The notes: a model not told the origin generated them from the sequence alone. 64,000 bases of DNA from Collimonas arenae (GCF_000786695.1 NZ_CP009962.1:496001-560000); one strand, 5' to 3'. Shown: positions 49,394-58,040, counted from the stretch's first letter. Translations and numbers: made by a program.

Positions 49394-51505
49394 TTGTTGA
49401 AACCACAACTTCAAACTGAAGCGAGCGAATGCGGCCTAGCATGCTTGTCTATGGTCGCCAACTACTATGGTTATCGCGTTGATCTGGCAGATCTGCGTCG
49501 TCAATTCCTGATTAGTTTAAAAGGAGTGACGCTTGCGCAGTTAATGCGTCACGCTGCCGTGCTGGAGTTGAACACACGACCTTTACGCTTGGAGTTGGAT
49601 GAGCTGACCCAACTACAAACACCATGTATCTTGCATTGGAACCTGAATCATTTTGTGGTTCTCAAGAAAGTGAGCAAGAACTGGAGAGGCGAGTTGAGCG
49701 CGCTTGTGCTTGATCCAGCAGTGGGTGAACGACGAGTATCATTGGAAGAAATATCGCAGTATTTCACTGGCGTTGCTCTTGAGATTTCACCCAATCCGGC
49801 TTTTAAGAGCAAAGATGAACGCAAGCGAATAGCATTGCGTGATCTGACCGGCCCCATCATTGGCCTGCGTCGCGCTGTCACACAAGTGTTGATCCTGGCG
49901 TTGGTATTGGAAATTTTTGCAATTGCCTCACCGCTGTTTAATCAATTCGTCATTGACGATGTCATCGTCAGCGGCGATCGAGAACTGCTGACGGTGCTGG
50001 TACTGGGCTTTGCTTTGCTGATGATTGTCCAGACCGCCATCGGTTTGGCGCGCAGTTGGTTTCTGATGCGTTGGGGCATGGACATTAGTATGCAATGGTC
50101 GGTACGTGTATTCGCGCACCTGACGCGCTTGCCCGTGGCTTACTTTGAAAAACGTCATCTCGGCGATGTGGTATCTCGCTTCAGCAGTATTCATGCCATA
50201 CAAAGTACGCTGACCAGCATGTTTGTCGAAAGTGCCTTAGATGGATTAATGGCACTTTTGGCTTTCGGCATGATGTTGGCATACAGTCCAAAAATGACGC
50301 CGTTGGTTGTCATCGCAGTAGTTCTCTATGCGCTCTTGCGTTGGATCTTCTATCAGCCGTTTCGTGATGCGTCGCAGGAGATGTTGATTTTGTCGTCGAA
50401 GGAAAGCAGCAATTTCCTGGAGACGGTGCGCGCCATCACTCCTTTAAAGCTGTTCGGCAGAGAAGTTGAACGAATGGCGCGCTGGCAGAATTTGATGATG
50501 GATGTGCAAAATCGCGAGATCAAAACACAAAAACTGGCGATTTTATTCAAAATTAGCCATACAGCCATCTTTGGCGGACAAGGTTTAGCGCTGTTTTATG
50601 TCGGCGCCGGAGAAGTCATGCAAAACGCTTTGACAGTCGGCATGTTGATGGCTTTTTCAAGTTATGCCGGAACATTCTCCAGCCGTATCTTCAATCTCAT
50701 CGACTTGTTCATTGATCTGAGAATGTTGGGGATGCATTCCGAAAGACTTGCAGACATCGTGATGGAGAAAAGCGAGCCAGAGGTTGCTACAGAAACGGAC
50801 TTGAGCCGCATCAAGCCTTCGATCACATTGAGGAATCTCAAATTCCGTTATGCCGAGGGTGAACCTTGGGTACTGAACAATATCAATTTAAACATACCGT
50901 CTGGCCAAAACATCGCTTTGGTTGGTCCGAGCGGCTGCGGGAAAACGACTTTATGCAAGATCATTTTAGGATTGCTGGAGCCAACTGAAGGCGAAGTTTT
51001 GATCGACAATATTCCAATCACACAAATTGGTATTCGCGCTTATCGCCAATTAGTAGGAACCGTAATGCAAGAAGACGTTTTGTTGGCTGGGTCAATACAA
51101 GACAACATCAGTTTTTTTGACAGTCATATAAATTTCGAACAAATAGAACACTGTGCCAAGCAAGCCGCAATTCATGAAGAGATAGTGGCGATGCCAATGG
51201 GCTACCAGACTCTGGTTGGCGACATGGGCAGCAGTCTGTCTGGCGGCCAAAAGCAACGCGTTTTGCTGGCTCGAGCTTTGTATAAGAAGCCGAAAATATT
51301 GGCGTTGGATGAGGCCACTAGTCATTTGGACGTGAGTAATGAACAGAAAGTCAATGATGCTCTTAGTCAGTTAAATTTGACCCGAATAATGGTGGCTCAT
51401 CGGCCCGAGACTATCAACTCCGCTGGAAGAGTGGTTGCAATTGAGGGAGGACAGATCATTGAGCAACGTGCACAGTTGGAGAGTCACAAGATTGCCTTGA
51501 TGTAA
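49394..51505 (+). CDS. Peptidase-containing ABC exporter (C39, bacteriocin type)
   Basis: Exporter that removes double-glycine leaders and pumps the peptide across the inner membrane. The 703-aa protein has an N-terminal C39 peptidase with Cys13 (ASECGLACLSM), His86 (NHFVVL) and Asp107 (LDPA) as catalytic triad. A six-helix ABC membrane domain follows (about 165-440), then the ATPase with GPSGCGKTT, LSGGQKQRV and ILALDEATSHLD. The start is TTG 49394 or 49397 after GGGA. All residues needed for activity are present. No TolC gene lies in the locus. Confidence 0.93.
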   Translation: MLKPQLQTEASECGLACLSMVANYYGYRVDLADLRRQFLISLKGVTLAQLMRHAAVLELNTRPLRLELDELTQLQTPCILHWNLNHFVVLKKVSKNWRGELSALVLDPAVGERRVSLEEISQYFTGVALEISPNPAFKSKDERKRIALRDLTGPIIGLRRAVTQVLILALVLEIFAIASPLFNQFVIDDVIVSGDRELLTVLVLGFALLMIVQTAIGLARSWFLMRWGMDISMQWSVRVFAHLTRLPVAYFEKRHLGDVVSRFSSIHAIQSTLTSMFVESALDGLMALLAFGMMLAYSPKMTPLVVIAVVLYALLRWIFYQPFRDASQEMLILSSKESSNFLETVRAITPLKLFGREVERMARWQNLMMDVQNREIKTQKLAILFKISHTAIFGGQGLALFYVGAGEVMQNALTVGMLMAFSSYAGTFSSRIFNLIDLFIDLRMLGMHSERLADIVMEKSEPEVATETDLSRIKPSITLRNLKFRYAEGEPWVLNNINLNIPSGQNIALVGPSGCGKTTLCKIILGLLEPTEGEVLIDNIPITQIGIRAYRQLVGTVMQEDVLLAGSIQDNISFFDSHINFEQIEHCAKQAAIHEEIVAMPMGYQTLVGDMGSSLSGGQKQRVLLARALYKKPKILALDEATSHLDVSNEQKVNDALSQLNLTRIMVAHRPETINSAGRVVAIEGGQIIEQRAQLESHKIALM

Positions 51506-51681
51506 CATCAAGCGCCTCATTCCACGCCGTCAGCTATAGAATCGATTTTCGTTGAGTGAGATGTGTCAAGCTTGGGAGAAATTTGGGCGAAAGCGGAGAC
51601 CTTTTCAGCCCTCGCCAGACCGGCTAGATTTTATGATCTCTAGTGTTTACGCGGCCTGGCGTGATCTTGGCTGGTTTGTAA

Positions 51682-51713
51682 TGGTGGAGGCGGCGGGAAT
51701 CGAACCCGCGTCC
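51682..51713 (-). ncRNA. Fragment matching the 3' end of tmRNA (ssrA), probable attachment site
   Basis: On the - strand the 32 bases are GGACGCGGGTTCGATTCC then CGCCGCCTCCACCA. This is a tRNA-like T-arm (GCGGG/CCCGC around TTCGATT) plus half of an acceptor stem and CCA, as at the 3' end of betaproteobacterial tmRNA. Weak similarity (GACTAA) may extend to about 51750. The rest of ssrA, including the tag frame, is absent because the YXWGXW gene lies there. Genomic islands that insert in ssrA leave such 3' copies. Confidence 0.75.
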
Positions 51714-51769
51714 TTCCACAAACCCCATGCACCGCATAGGATTAGTCACCATTTGTACTGATTTAAGTC

Positions 51770-52210
51770 TCAGCAATTTCCTTTTTTTGCCTGTCCCGGA
51801 GGGCAATGATAGCGAGGTTGGTCATCATGCCGGTCATCACCGCGACGGTCATCGCCGTGACGATCGTCCCGACGATCTTCATATCGGCCATGGTCGTCGC
51901 CCCGATGCCATCCGCCACGACGCAATTCCCATCCATTGCTGCCTTGACGCCATTCAGGGCGGTCATACATATAACCGCTGCGTGCGCGTTCCCAATGTCC
52001 GCCTGCCCAGACATGGCGACGGCCGTCCCAGTTCCAGTATCCGGGCGCCCATACATAACCAACTCGCGGCGGCGGCACGAGCTCATATCGTGGTGGTGGA
52101 GGTGGCGTGCCGATGGTGATGTTGACGCCGATTTGCGCCATCGCAAGGGTTGGCATAAAAGCAGAAGCGCCGGCGACGACAAGAGCGGCTGCGCAGAAGA
52201 TACGTTTCAT
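51770..52210 (-). CDS. YXWGXW-repeat exported protein with Asp/Arg/His-rich tail
   Basis: The roughly 146-aa product starts at 52210 (MKRIFCAAALVV) with GAGAG upstream; a longer frame to 52249 lacks a site. A signal peptide ends at AMAQ (about residue 25). A Pro-rich segment leads to the aromatic repeats YVWAPGYWNWDG and HVWAGGHWER, typical of YXWGXW proteins of the periplasm or outer membrane. The tail alternates Asp, Arg and His (DDRHGDDRRGDDRHDD) and ends in two Cys, which could bind metal. Function unknown. Confidence 0.82.
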   Translation of the reverse strand: MKRIFCAAALVVAGASAFMPTLAMAQIGVNITIGTPPPPPRYELVPPPRVGYVWAPGYWNWDGRRHVWAGGHWERARSGYMYDRPEWRQGSNGWELRRGGWHRGDDHGRYEDRRDDRHGDDRRGDDRHDDQPRYHCPPGQAKKGNC

Positions 52211-52483
52211 ATTTTCTCTCATATGTTTTTGATGGCTGGGACTATACATTCGACGAATCCAGAGTTCTACAGCGATTGCAATTAATTACATTGCATCCGT
52301 GCAGCAGATACTTGGCAACGATTGACGTTGCCAATAATCGCCCATATACACATTGCGATCTGTTAAGGATCGTTAAATTCAATCACAAGATTCTCAGAAT
52401 GTGCTTCGACGGACTAACCTGAACCGGTCATCTGCGTCATTTTACGCCCTGAAGCGTAGGGAGCGGAGGCTTCATTTCAAATT
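52211..52483. other. Intergenic region with a 9-bp stem-loop
   Basis: No gene. TTGGCAACG (52312-52320) and CGTTGCCAA (52326-52334) form a perfect stem with a five-base loop, without a T-tract. It lies downstream of the histidine kinase stop and upstream of the YXWGXW gene, so it may end or process the kinase message. Confidence 0.5.
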
Positions 52484-53836
52484 TCAACGCAGTGCCGGCA
52501 ACCGTAAAATCGCTTCCAGCCCGCCATCCGGATGATTCATCAATTGCAGCGTCCCGTCATGATTTTCAGCGATATTTCGCGCAATGGTGAGTCCCAGGCC
52601 GGTGCCTCCCGTCTCGCGCGAGCGAGAGGTCTCCAGTCGTGAAAATGCGTCGAATACGGTCTCAAGCTGATCGGCTGGAATTCCCTGGCCGCCATCACGA
52701 ATTTTGATGACTATGTCGTTACCTTCGCGCATTGCATGCACGCGTGCATGGTGTCCGTACTTGACTGCGTTATCCAGTACATTGTTGATGCAACGCCTCA
52801 ATGTGTTTGGCTGCGCTTTGATGGAGGCGCCGGTGCGGCCTGCCAGCGTTACGTCTTGCCGGGCATCCGTCGCATCGGCGCATATGCTGTCGAGCAGCGA
52901 ATCGATGTCCAGTTTCTGCATTGCTTCCGTCGAATCCATGCTGCGAGCCAAATCCAGGCCTTCACGTACCATGGTCTGCATCATTGCCAGGTCTTGTGCG
53001 AATTTGCGGTGCAATTCGACATCGCTGATTTTTTCAAGGCGCAAGCGTAATCTGGTCAGCGGTGTTTGCAAATCGTGGGTAATCGCAGCGAGCATGTGTG
53101 TCCGATGCTGAATTTGCCGCTTGATGCGGGCCTGCATGGCATTGAATGCCATTGCGGCCTGTCTTACTTCGATTGGCCCTGTTTCCGCTAAAGGAGCGTG
53201 ATCAATGTCATGTCCAAGTTCACCGGCAGCGCGGGCAAGATTCTGTATTGGCCGGACGGTGATCCTCGCCACTATATATGCGAGGCCCGCCAACAGAAAA
53301 AGGAAGAGGCCGAAATATGGGGAGCGATAGTAAATGAGTTGCCAATTCAAGTTATGCGCATCTGTTCGGAATTTTATTTTCTGATATTTCCCATTTTGTA
53401 AGCGGACAAATACTGCCTGGCATTTATCGTCGCGAAAAAGCGAGTCAAGACTGTGCGGCTTTTTTACCGGCAGGCAGCCGATTTGCTTGCTGACGATGAC
53501 AGTCCGATTGTCTCCCAGCTTATTCTTTATCGCTGTCGCCAGCGACGGATAGTCATTGGAAGCATTTCCCGTATCATCGACTTGCGTCGATTCTATACCC
53601 CAATATTTACTCAGCTTTTGTTCATCCTCGTAGGCGCTCGGCGATGCATCTACTATGGGAGAAACGATCATGTCCACTCGTTCAGCGATCTTGTTCTCAC
53701 GCGATTTCAATTGTGAATTGTAATGGGCGTAGGCGGAAAGCATGTGCGTTGTAATGCCGCCAATCAAGGCTCCTCCTGCCACAATGATAAAAACCCTGTT
53801 GCCTACCGAACCAATAAAATTTCTTATCAAAAGCAT
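52484..53836 (-). CDS. Sensor histidine kinase, no response regulator adjacent
   Basis: Two-component sensor of 450 aa. It has TM1 at about 13-32 and a periplasmic domain of about 140 aa with two Cys (CLPVKK, DDKCQA) that could pair. TM2 follows at about 174-193, then HAMP at about 194-246. The phospho-accepting His254 is in AAITHDLQTPLTRLR. The ATPase has NNVLDNAVKYG, DGGQGIP and GTGLGLTIARNIAENH. It resembles EnvZ/OmpR-type kinases. No regulator gene lies before or after it, and the 450 bp upstream have no frame, so it works with a distant partner or lost one. Confidence 0.9.
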   Translation of the reverse strand: MLLIRNFIGSVGNRVFIIVAGGALIGGITTHMLSAYAHYNSQLKSRENKIAERVDMIVSPIVDASPSAYEDEQKLSKYWGIESTQVDDTGNASNDYPSLATAIKNKLGDNRTVIVSKQIGCLPVKKPHSLDSLFRDDKCQAVFVRLQNGKYQKIKFRTDAHNLNWQLIYYRSPYFGLFLFLLAGLAYIVARITVRPIQNLARAAGELGHDIDHAPLAETGPIEVRQAAMAFNAMQARIKRQIQHRTHMLAAITHDLQTPLTRLRLRLEKISDVELHRKFAQDLAMMQTMVREGLDLARSMDSTEAMQKLDIDSLLDSICADATDARQDVTLAGRTGASIKAQPNTLRRCINNVLDNAVKYGHHARVHAMREGNDIVIKIRDGGQGIPADQLETVFDAFSRLETSRSRETGGTGLGLTIARNIAENHDGTLQLMNHPDGGLEAILRLPALR

Positions 53837-53935
53837 TTCGTCTCCTACTACACGGTCCTAATTAAATTGACAGTCGTACAAATGAAAATCCAGAAATATT
53901 GCGCTACGCAGACGGCGTCGATTGATCATAAACAT

Positions 53936-53964
53936 TTGACAATGGTGCAATGGCTTTTTATAAC
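53936..53964 (+). promoter_or_regulatory. Near-consensus sigma70 promoter with no + gene downstream
   Basis: TTGACA (53936-53941) and TATAAC (53959-53964) are exactly 17 bases apart. The predicted transcript would start near 53971 and at once meet the stem TCCGCCA/TGGCGGA (about 53981-54000) followed by GTTT. No + strand gene follows for 2.7 kb. Confidence 0.65.
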
Positions 53965-54219
53965 CGGTCCAGCTAGTAATTCCGCCATTTTTGGCGGAGT
54001 TTAAAGCAGAGATTAAGCGGCGACGAGAAATATAATCACATATCTCATTCTTGGGCTGAAATACGTTTTTTTTGAGATCTTCTCCAGTTGCGCCACTTTT
54101 GGAATCTCTGGGAGGAGCTGGGTGGCTTGATGTTGTTCAGAGCAGGTGTTTTAAGACGGTTCCGGGGTGTGCGAAGATACCGGGTTTAGCTTTGTGTTGA
54201 AGGCGTCAAAACTCATTGT

Positions 54220-54252
54220 CGCCGCCACGGAGAGAGCGAAGCCGTGGCGGCG
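54220..54252 (-). terminator. 11-bp stem-loop after the sedolisin gene
   Basis: CGCCGCCACGG and CCGTGGCGGCG pair perfectly around an 11-base loop, about 30 bp past the sedolisin stop. No T-tract follows on the - strand, so it is a weak or factor-aided terminator. Confidence 0.6.
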
Positions 54253-54284
54253 ATGTGAAGCAGGCTAACTAGAACGGCTGACGA

Positions 54285-56192
54285 TTAACGCGCAAAGTCA
54301 GACGTATTGGCGATGAAGCTGTTCAGGTTGCTGATGTTCAGGCTGCCGAAGCCGGTAACCGCATCCCAGCCCTTGCCAGCCTTGTAGCCGTAAGAGCTGC
54401 TGTAGCCGTTGGTGCCGGAAGTCACGTCATGCAGCAGCGATGCGTTGGCTGACTGCGGGAAGTACTTGTAGAAGCTGGCGGCAGGGAAGCCCAGGCCGTT
54501 GTTGTTGGCCGACTGCATGCGGGCCCAGACGCCGGTGAATATCGGTGCAGCGAGGCTGGTGCCGCCGACTGTGTACAGGTTGCCGTTCTGGTTGGTGGTG
54601 CTGCCGTTGATGACCAGATTGGCGCCGCTGGCGCTGGCGGCGTCGAATGCGATGTCCGGCAAGCCGCGGGTAGTGGCGCCCGTTGCCGTTACGCCGGATT
54701 GATAGCTTGGCGCTGCCTCGAACTTGCTGTAACCGCCGCCGGTGGCCCAGATGCGTTTGGTATTGTCGACGTCGCCGGCGGCATCGTACTGGCCGATGGC
54801 GCGCAAGCCTTCATTCCAGACGGTTTCGCTGCTGTACGAGCCTGACGTTGTGTACAGAGTGGTGCCGCCGACCGCGATCACATAGGGTGATGCAGCCGGT
54901 TCGCTGACGTCATAGGCCGCCTTGTTTGTCGGCACGCCAGGCTGGCCGGAAATCGAACTGGTCTGGCAGTTGTAGGCGCCGGCATCGCCGGTCGAGACTG
55001 AGAAAGTCTGGCCTTGCGCCACCGCTTGCTTGAATACATTGTCGTCGGCGGCCTGGGTGCCGTCGCTATTGGTATCCGATTCGCAGCCGCCCAGGGAGAC
55101 GTTGATGACCTTTGCCAGATTGTCGGATACGGCCTGGTTATAAGACGCGGTGATGCTGCTGAACTGCATGTCTGGCGATGCGTAGAATATCAATTGTTGT
55201 ACCGCGCCGCCGCTGGTGCCGGTGATGGTCTGGCTATCCAGATTCCACTCGACCATGCCAGAGGTATCGCTATAGTCGCTGCCGTCGGGACCGGTTTGCA
55301 CCACGTTGGTATTGACGGTGGCGAAATTATTGTTTGCGGTGAAGGTATTAAGGTCGGCAATCGTCTGCGTCAGGTCGCCTTCCGAGATGACGGCGACGGT
55401 GGTATTGGCAGCGGTTGGCGTGGAACCGGCGTTGTAGATGCCGGGGAATTCCGCAGGGCTATGTGAAGTGGCGATCGGCGTCGCGTTGGTGCGTGCTTTG
55501 GCGAACAGCGATGCGTTGGCTTTGGCGGCCGGCAGCATGACGTGGTTGGTATGGGCGAGCGCTACGTTTTGCAAGCCCAGCACTGAGCCGACGATGTGGC
55601 CGAGCGCTGCCGGCACTTGTGCGGCGTCCGTATTGGCAAACACCTTGCGGCCATCTTGTTCGAAGCGTTTCAGCGCGGTATGGAAACCAGCCTGGACGGT
55701 AGCTGCAGTACCGTCAGCTGTCACCAGCTGGCGATTCGGCGCGACCTTGATATTGACGAAACCGGCTTTGCGCAGATGGGCAACTACAGTCACCACATCT
55801 TTTTCAGTAGGGGCATATTCCGCCTTGAATTGTGCGGGCGTCAGGAATTTGTTGTGGACCCGGCTGCCAGGCGTACGCAACTCCCGCAGAAATTTATCCA
55901 GCTTGGCTTCATTGCGCAGGTTCAGGCTCAGCGTGACGTGGACTGGTTCGCCTTGCGCCATTTGCACGGCAGCTTCCGCAGATGTTTGCACGCTGGCGTC
56001 AACTGCTGCGCTTTTTTGTTTCGCTTGTACTTGCGGCAGGAATGCCTTGGTCTTGGTCGCGACCCAGGTATCGTTAGTCGCCGCATGTACCGACAAGGAT
56101 GCAAGCGCCAGGGACAGCGCCAATGACAAGACCGAAGCCCGGGGAACCGCAAAACTGCCTGCTGCTGTTTTCGCTGATGTTTCCGATTTCAT
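54285..56192 (-). CDS. Secreted serine-carboxyl protease, sedolisin family (S53)
   Basis: Secreted acid-active endopeptidase, about 635 aa from 56192 (MKSETSAKTAAG), which has AGAGGA upstream; a frame to 56288 is rejected. A signal peptide (LSLALSLALASLSVHA) ends near residue 37. An activation prodomain follows to about 220 (GEPVHVTLSLNLRNEAKL, TPAQFKAEYAP). The peptidase domain has the Glu-Asp pair of the family in MVEWNLDSQ, the oxyanion-site region NVSLGGCE and the serine in GGTSLAAPIF. The C-terminal Ca-binding block is GWDAVTGFGSLN. Resembles pseudomonalisin. Probably used to degrade external protein. Confidence 0.92.
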   Translation of the reverse strand: MKSETSAKTAAGSFAVPRASVLSLALSLALASLSVHAATNDTWVATKTKAFLPQVQAKQKSAAVDASVQTSAEAAVQMAQGEPVHVTLSLNLRNEAKLDKFLRELRTPGSRVHNKFLTPAQFKAEYAPTEKDVVTVVAHLRKAGFVNIKVAPNRQLVTADGTAATVQAGFHTALKRFEQDGRKVFANTDAAQVPAALGHIVGSVLGLQNVALAHTNHVMLPAAKANASLFAKARTNATPIATSHSPAEFPGIYNAGSTPTAANTTVAVISEGDLTQTIADLNTFTANNNFATVNTNVVQTGPDGSDYSDTSGMVEWNLDSQTITGTSGGAVQQLIFYASPDMQFSSITASYNQAVSDNLAKVINVSLGGCESDTNSDGTQAADDNVFKQAVAQGQTFSVSTGDAGAYNCQTSSISGQPGVPTNKAAYDVSEPAASPYVIAVGGTTLYTTSGSYSSETVWNEGLRAIGQYDAAGDVDNTKRIWATGGGYSKFEAAPSYQSGVTATGATTRGLPDIAFDAASASGANLVINGSTTNQNGNLYTVGGTSLAAPIFTGVWARMQSANNNGLGFPAASFYKYFPQSANASLLHDVTSGTNGYSSSYGYKAGKGWDAVTGFGSLNISNLNSFIANTSDFAR

Positions 56193-56440
56193 TTGCTTAT
56201 TCCTCTTAAGTGGAGCCGATAAAGGACGCCGCGGCCCGCATGGCTTGTAACCATGCAGGTTGTCTTGGCGCTGGGTTCCGCATCGCATACCGTGATGCGG
56301 CGATTAGCGGAGATCAGTCCGCTAATAGGGATGGCGGCAGCGCTGGCTCTGCCTGTGCCGGAAGGTGGGCGGGGCGGTGGTGTGGCGAACTTGCATCGAG
56401 GACAGGAACAGGGGAGTGCGCTTAGTCAAAGTCATGTAAT
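56193..56440 (-). promoter_or_regulatory. Structured leader of the sedolisin gene with short ORF
   Basis: On the - strand a 37-codon ORF (56435-56322, start MTLTKRTPLF, end RCRHPY) has a strong ribosome site GAGAGGG. Its stop codon lies inside a 9-bp stem-loop (ATTAGCGGA/TCCGCTAAT, 56303-56326). Two more stems follow before the protease start (56278-56300 and 56238-56256). The layout resembles a translation-coupled attenuator, but no function is shown. Confidence 0.45.
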
Positions 56441-56712
56441 TCCCTCTCAAGGATTAACAACGCCATCGCGACTTTTTGTGAAGTCTTACTGGGTATGCCA
56501 ATCGAGATGTGAAAAGGGGTCATGCTTTTGGGGAATATTTGAACAGAACGGTCTATTAATTGTAAGCAATTGTTAGCGCGGCCAGGAAGCTGGAGAACAG
56601 CGTCATTTTTTTGCGACGCCGGCCATGCTGAAACAACAACGGCTCTCAAAAAAATCAGCCATTCCAGATCCATGCGAAACGGCTTTTACCTAGTCGTTCG
56701 CTGCCTTGCAGG
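56441..56712. other. Divergent intergenic region, sedolisin leader to MFS promoter
   Basis: About 270 bp without a supported gene. It should contain the sedolisin promoter, which I cannot pin down. Confidence 0.4.
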
Positions 56713-56740
56713 TTGTGGGCATGTCATTCCCTGCTACTAT
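56713..56740 (+). promoter_or_regulatory. Sigma70 promoter of the MFS gene
   Basis: TTGTGG (56713-56718) and TACTAT (56735-56740) are 16 bases apart. Transcription would start near 56747, about 50 bases before ATG 56799, which argues against the longer frame beginning at 56706. Confidence 0.6.
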
Positions 56741-56798
56741 ATTGGGTTTGGATCTTGCTCCTTGCAGTGCTTTCACGCCGCTCCTGGCGATGCTCAAT

Positions 56799-58040
56799 AT
56801 GAATAATCCGTCCTCCCCTCCCGATAGCGAGGCAACCAGCGGCATGAGCCGTGCCGAAGTCAAGGCGAGCGCTTCGCTGGCCTCGATATTTGCGCTGCGC
56901 ATGCTTGGCCTGTTCCTGATCTTGCCGGTCTTCTCCGTGCACGCAAAAACTTTGCCGGGGGGCGATAGCGCTGCCCTGGTTGGACTTGCGATGGGGATCT
57001 ACGGCCTGGCGCAATCGTTCGGGCAAATCCCGTTCGGCGTCGCTTCCGATAAATATGGTCGCAAGAAGATCATCGTGGTCGGTCTGATCCTGTTTGCGCT
57101 GGGTTCGTTCATCGCCGCCGGTGCAGGGAATATCTACTGGGTGATCGCCGGTCGCGCGATCCAGGGCGCAGGTGCGATCTCGGCCGCAGTCACCGCTTTC
57201 ATCGCCGATTCAACCCGGGAAGAACATCGCACCAAGGCCATGGCTCTGGTTGGTGGCTCGATCGGCCTGACTTTTGCCTTGTCGCTCATCATTTCGCCGC
57301 TGCTCTATGAATGGATCGGCATGGGCGGCATCTTCGCCATGACCGGGATACTGTCGCTGGCCGCCATCGGCGTAGTAATCTGGCTGGTGCCAAGCGTCCC
57401 GCTGGTCAAGGCCCGGCGAGTGGCGTGGTCGGAAATCTTGCGCAACAGCGAATTGATGCGGCTCAACTACGGCGTGTTTGCTCTGCACATGACACAAATG
57501 GCCATGTTTGTGGTGATGCCGGCGGCGCTGGTCAAATACGCCGGCCTGCCTATTACCTCGCACTGGAAAATATACCTGCCGGTCGTCCTGGCGTCGTTTG
57601 TAATGATGCTGCCGCCAGTGTTTGTCGGCGAAAAACAGGGCAAGATGAAGCAAGTCATGGTGGCCGCGGTGGCGCTGTTGTTTATGGTGCAACTTGGCTT
57701 GTTGCTGACATTCTCAATGGAAACTATTCGTTGGGAGTGGCTGGTTGTACTGTTGTTGGGATTTTTCATTGCCTTCAACGTGCTAGAGGCCAGCCAGCCG
57801 TCGCTGGTATCACGCATAGCGCCGCCAGCCGCCAAAGGCGCTGCGCTGGGTGTGTATAACACCATGCAAGCGCTGGGTTTGTTCTGTGGCGGAGCCCTAG
57901 GTGGATTGCTTAAACAGCATGCCGGGGCACCGTCGGTTTTCATTTTAGGATCGGTTGCGACCCTGTGCTGGCTTATAATCGCATCCAGCATGAAAAATTT
58001 GCCACGCCGCAGCAAGGCGGCCGCCACGGCGGCAGCGTAA
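56799..58040 (+). CDS. MFS transporter (drug:proton antiporter type)
   Basis: Inner-membrane secondary transporter with twelve predicted helices, about 413 aa. The loop 2-3 signature appears as GVASDKYGRKKII, and VIAGRAIQGAGAISAAVTAF is the antiporter motif C-like region of helix 5. The start at 56799 (MNNPSSPPDSE) fits the promoter position. It lies directly before ssb, a conserved pair in Burkholderiales. The substrate is unknown. Confidence 0.9.
   Translation: MNNPSSPPDSEATSGMSRAEVKASASLASIFALRMLGLFLILPVFSVHAKTLPGGDSAALVGLAMGIYGLAQSFGQIPFGVASDKYGRKKIIVVGLILFALGSFIAAGAGNIYWVIAGRAIQGAGAISAAVTAFIADSTREEHRTKAMALVGGSIGLTFALSLIISPLLYEWIGMGGIFAMTGILSLAAIGVVIWLVPSVPLVKARRVAWSEILRNSELMRLNYGVFALHMTQMAMFVVMPAALVKYAGLPITSHWKIYLPVVLASFVMMLPPVFVGEKQGKMKQVMVAAVALLFMVQLGLLLTFSMETIRWEWLVVLLLGFFIAFNVLEASQPSLVSRIAPPAAKGAALGVYNTMQALGLFCGGALGGLLKQHAGAPSVFILGSVATLCWLIIASSMKNLPRRSKAAATAAA

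Larger units (their letters stand above)
53837..54284. other. Intergenic region between the kinase and sedolisin genes
   Basis: No supported gene. It holds a near-consensus + strand promoter (53936-53964) followed by a small hairpin (about 53979-54001), and the 54220-54252 stem-loop after the sedolisin gene. Confidence 0.5.

Noticed and set aside
51552..51761. Frame containing VEAAGIEPASFHKPHAPHR
   Set aside because: This is the usual false protein produced by reading across a tRNA/tmRNA 3' end in the opposite direction; no ribosome site or family.
53723..54004. Plus-strand 93-codon frame across the kinase start region
   Set aside because: It runs antisense to the kinase N-terminus and through the promoter-like site; composition is not protein-like.
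56253..56576. Plus-strand 107-codon frame opposite the sedolisin leader
   Set aside because: No ribosome site; the sequence is explained by the hairpins and the short minus-strand ORF.
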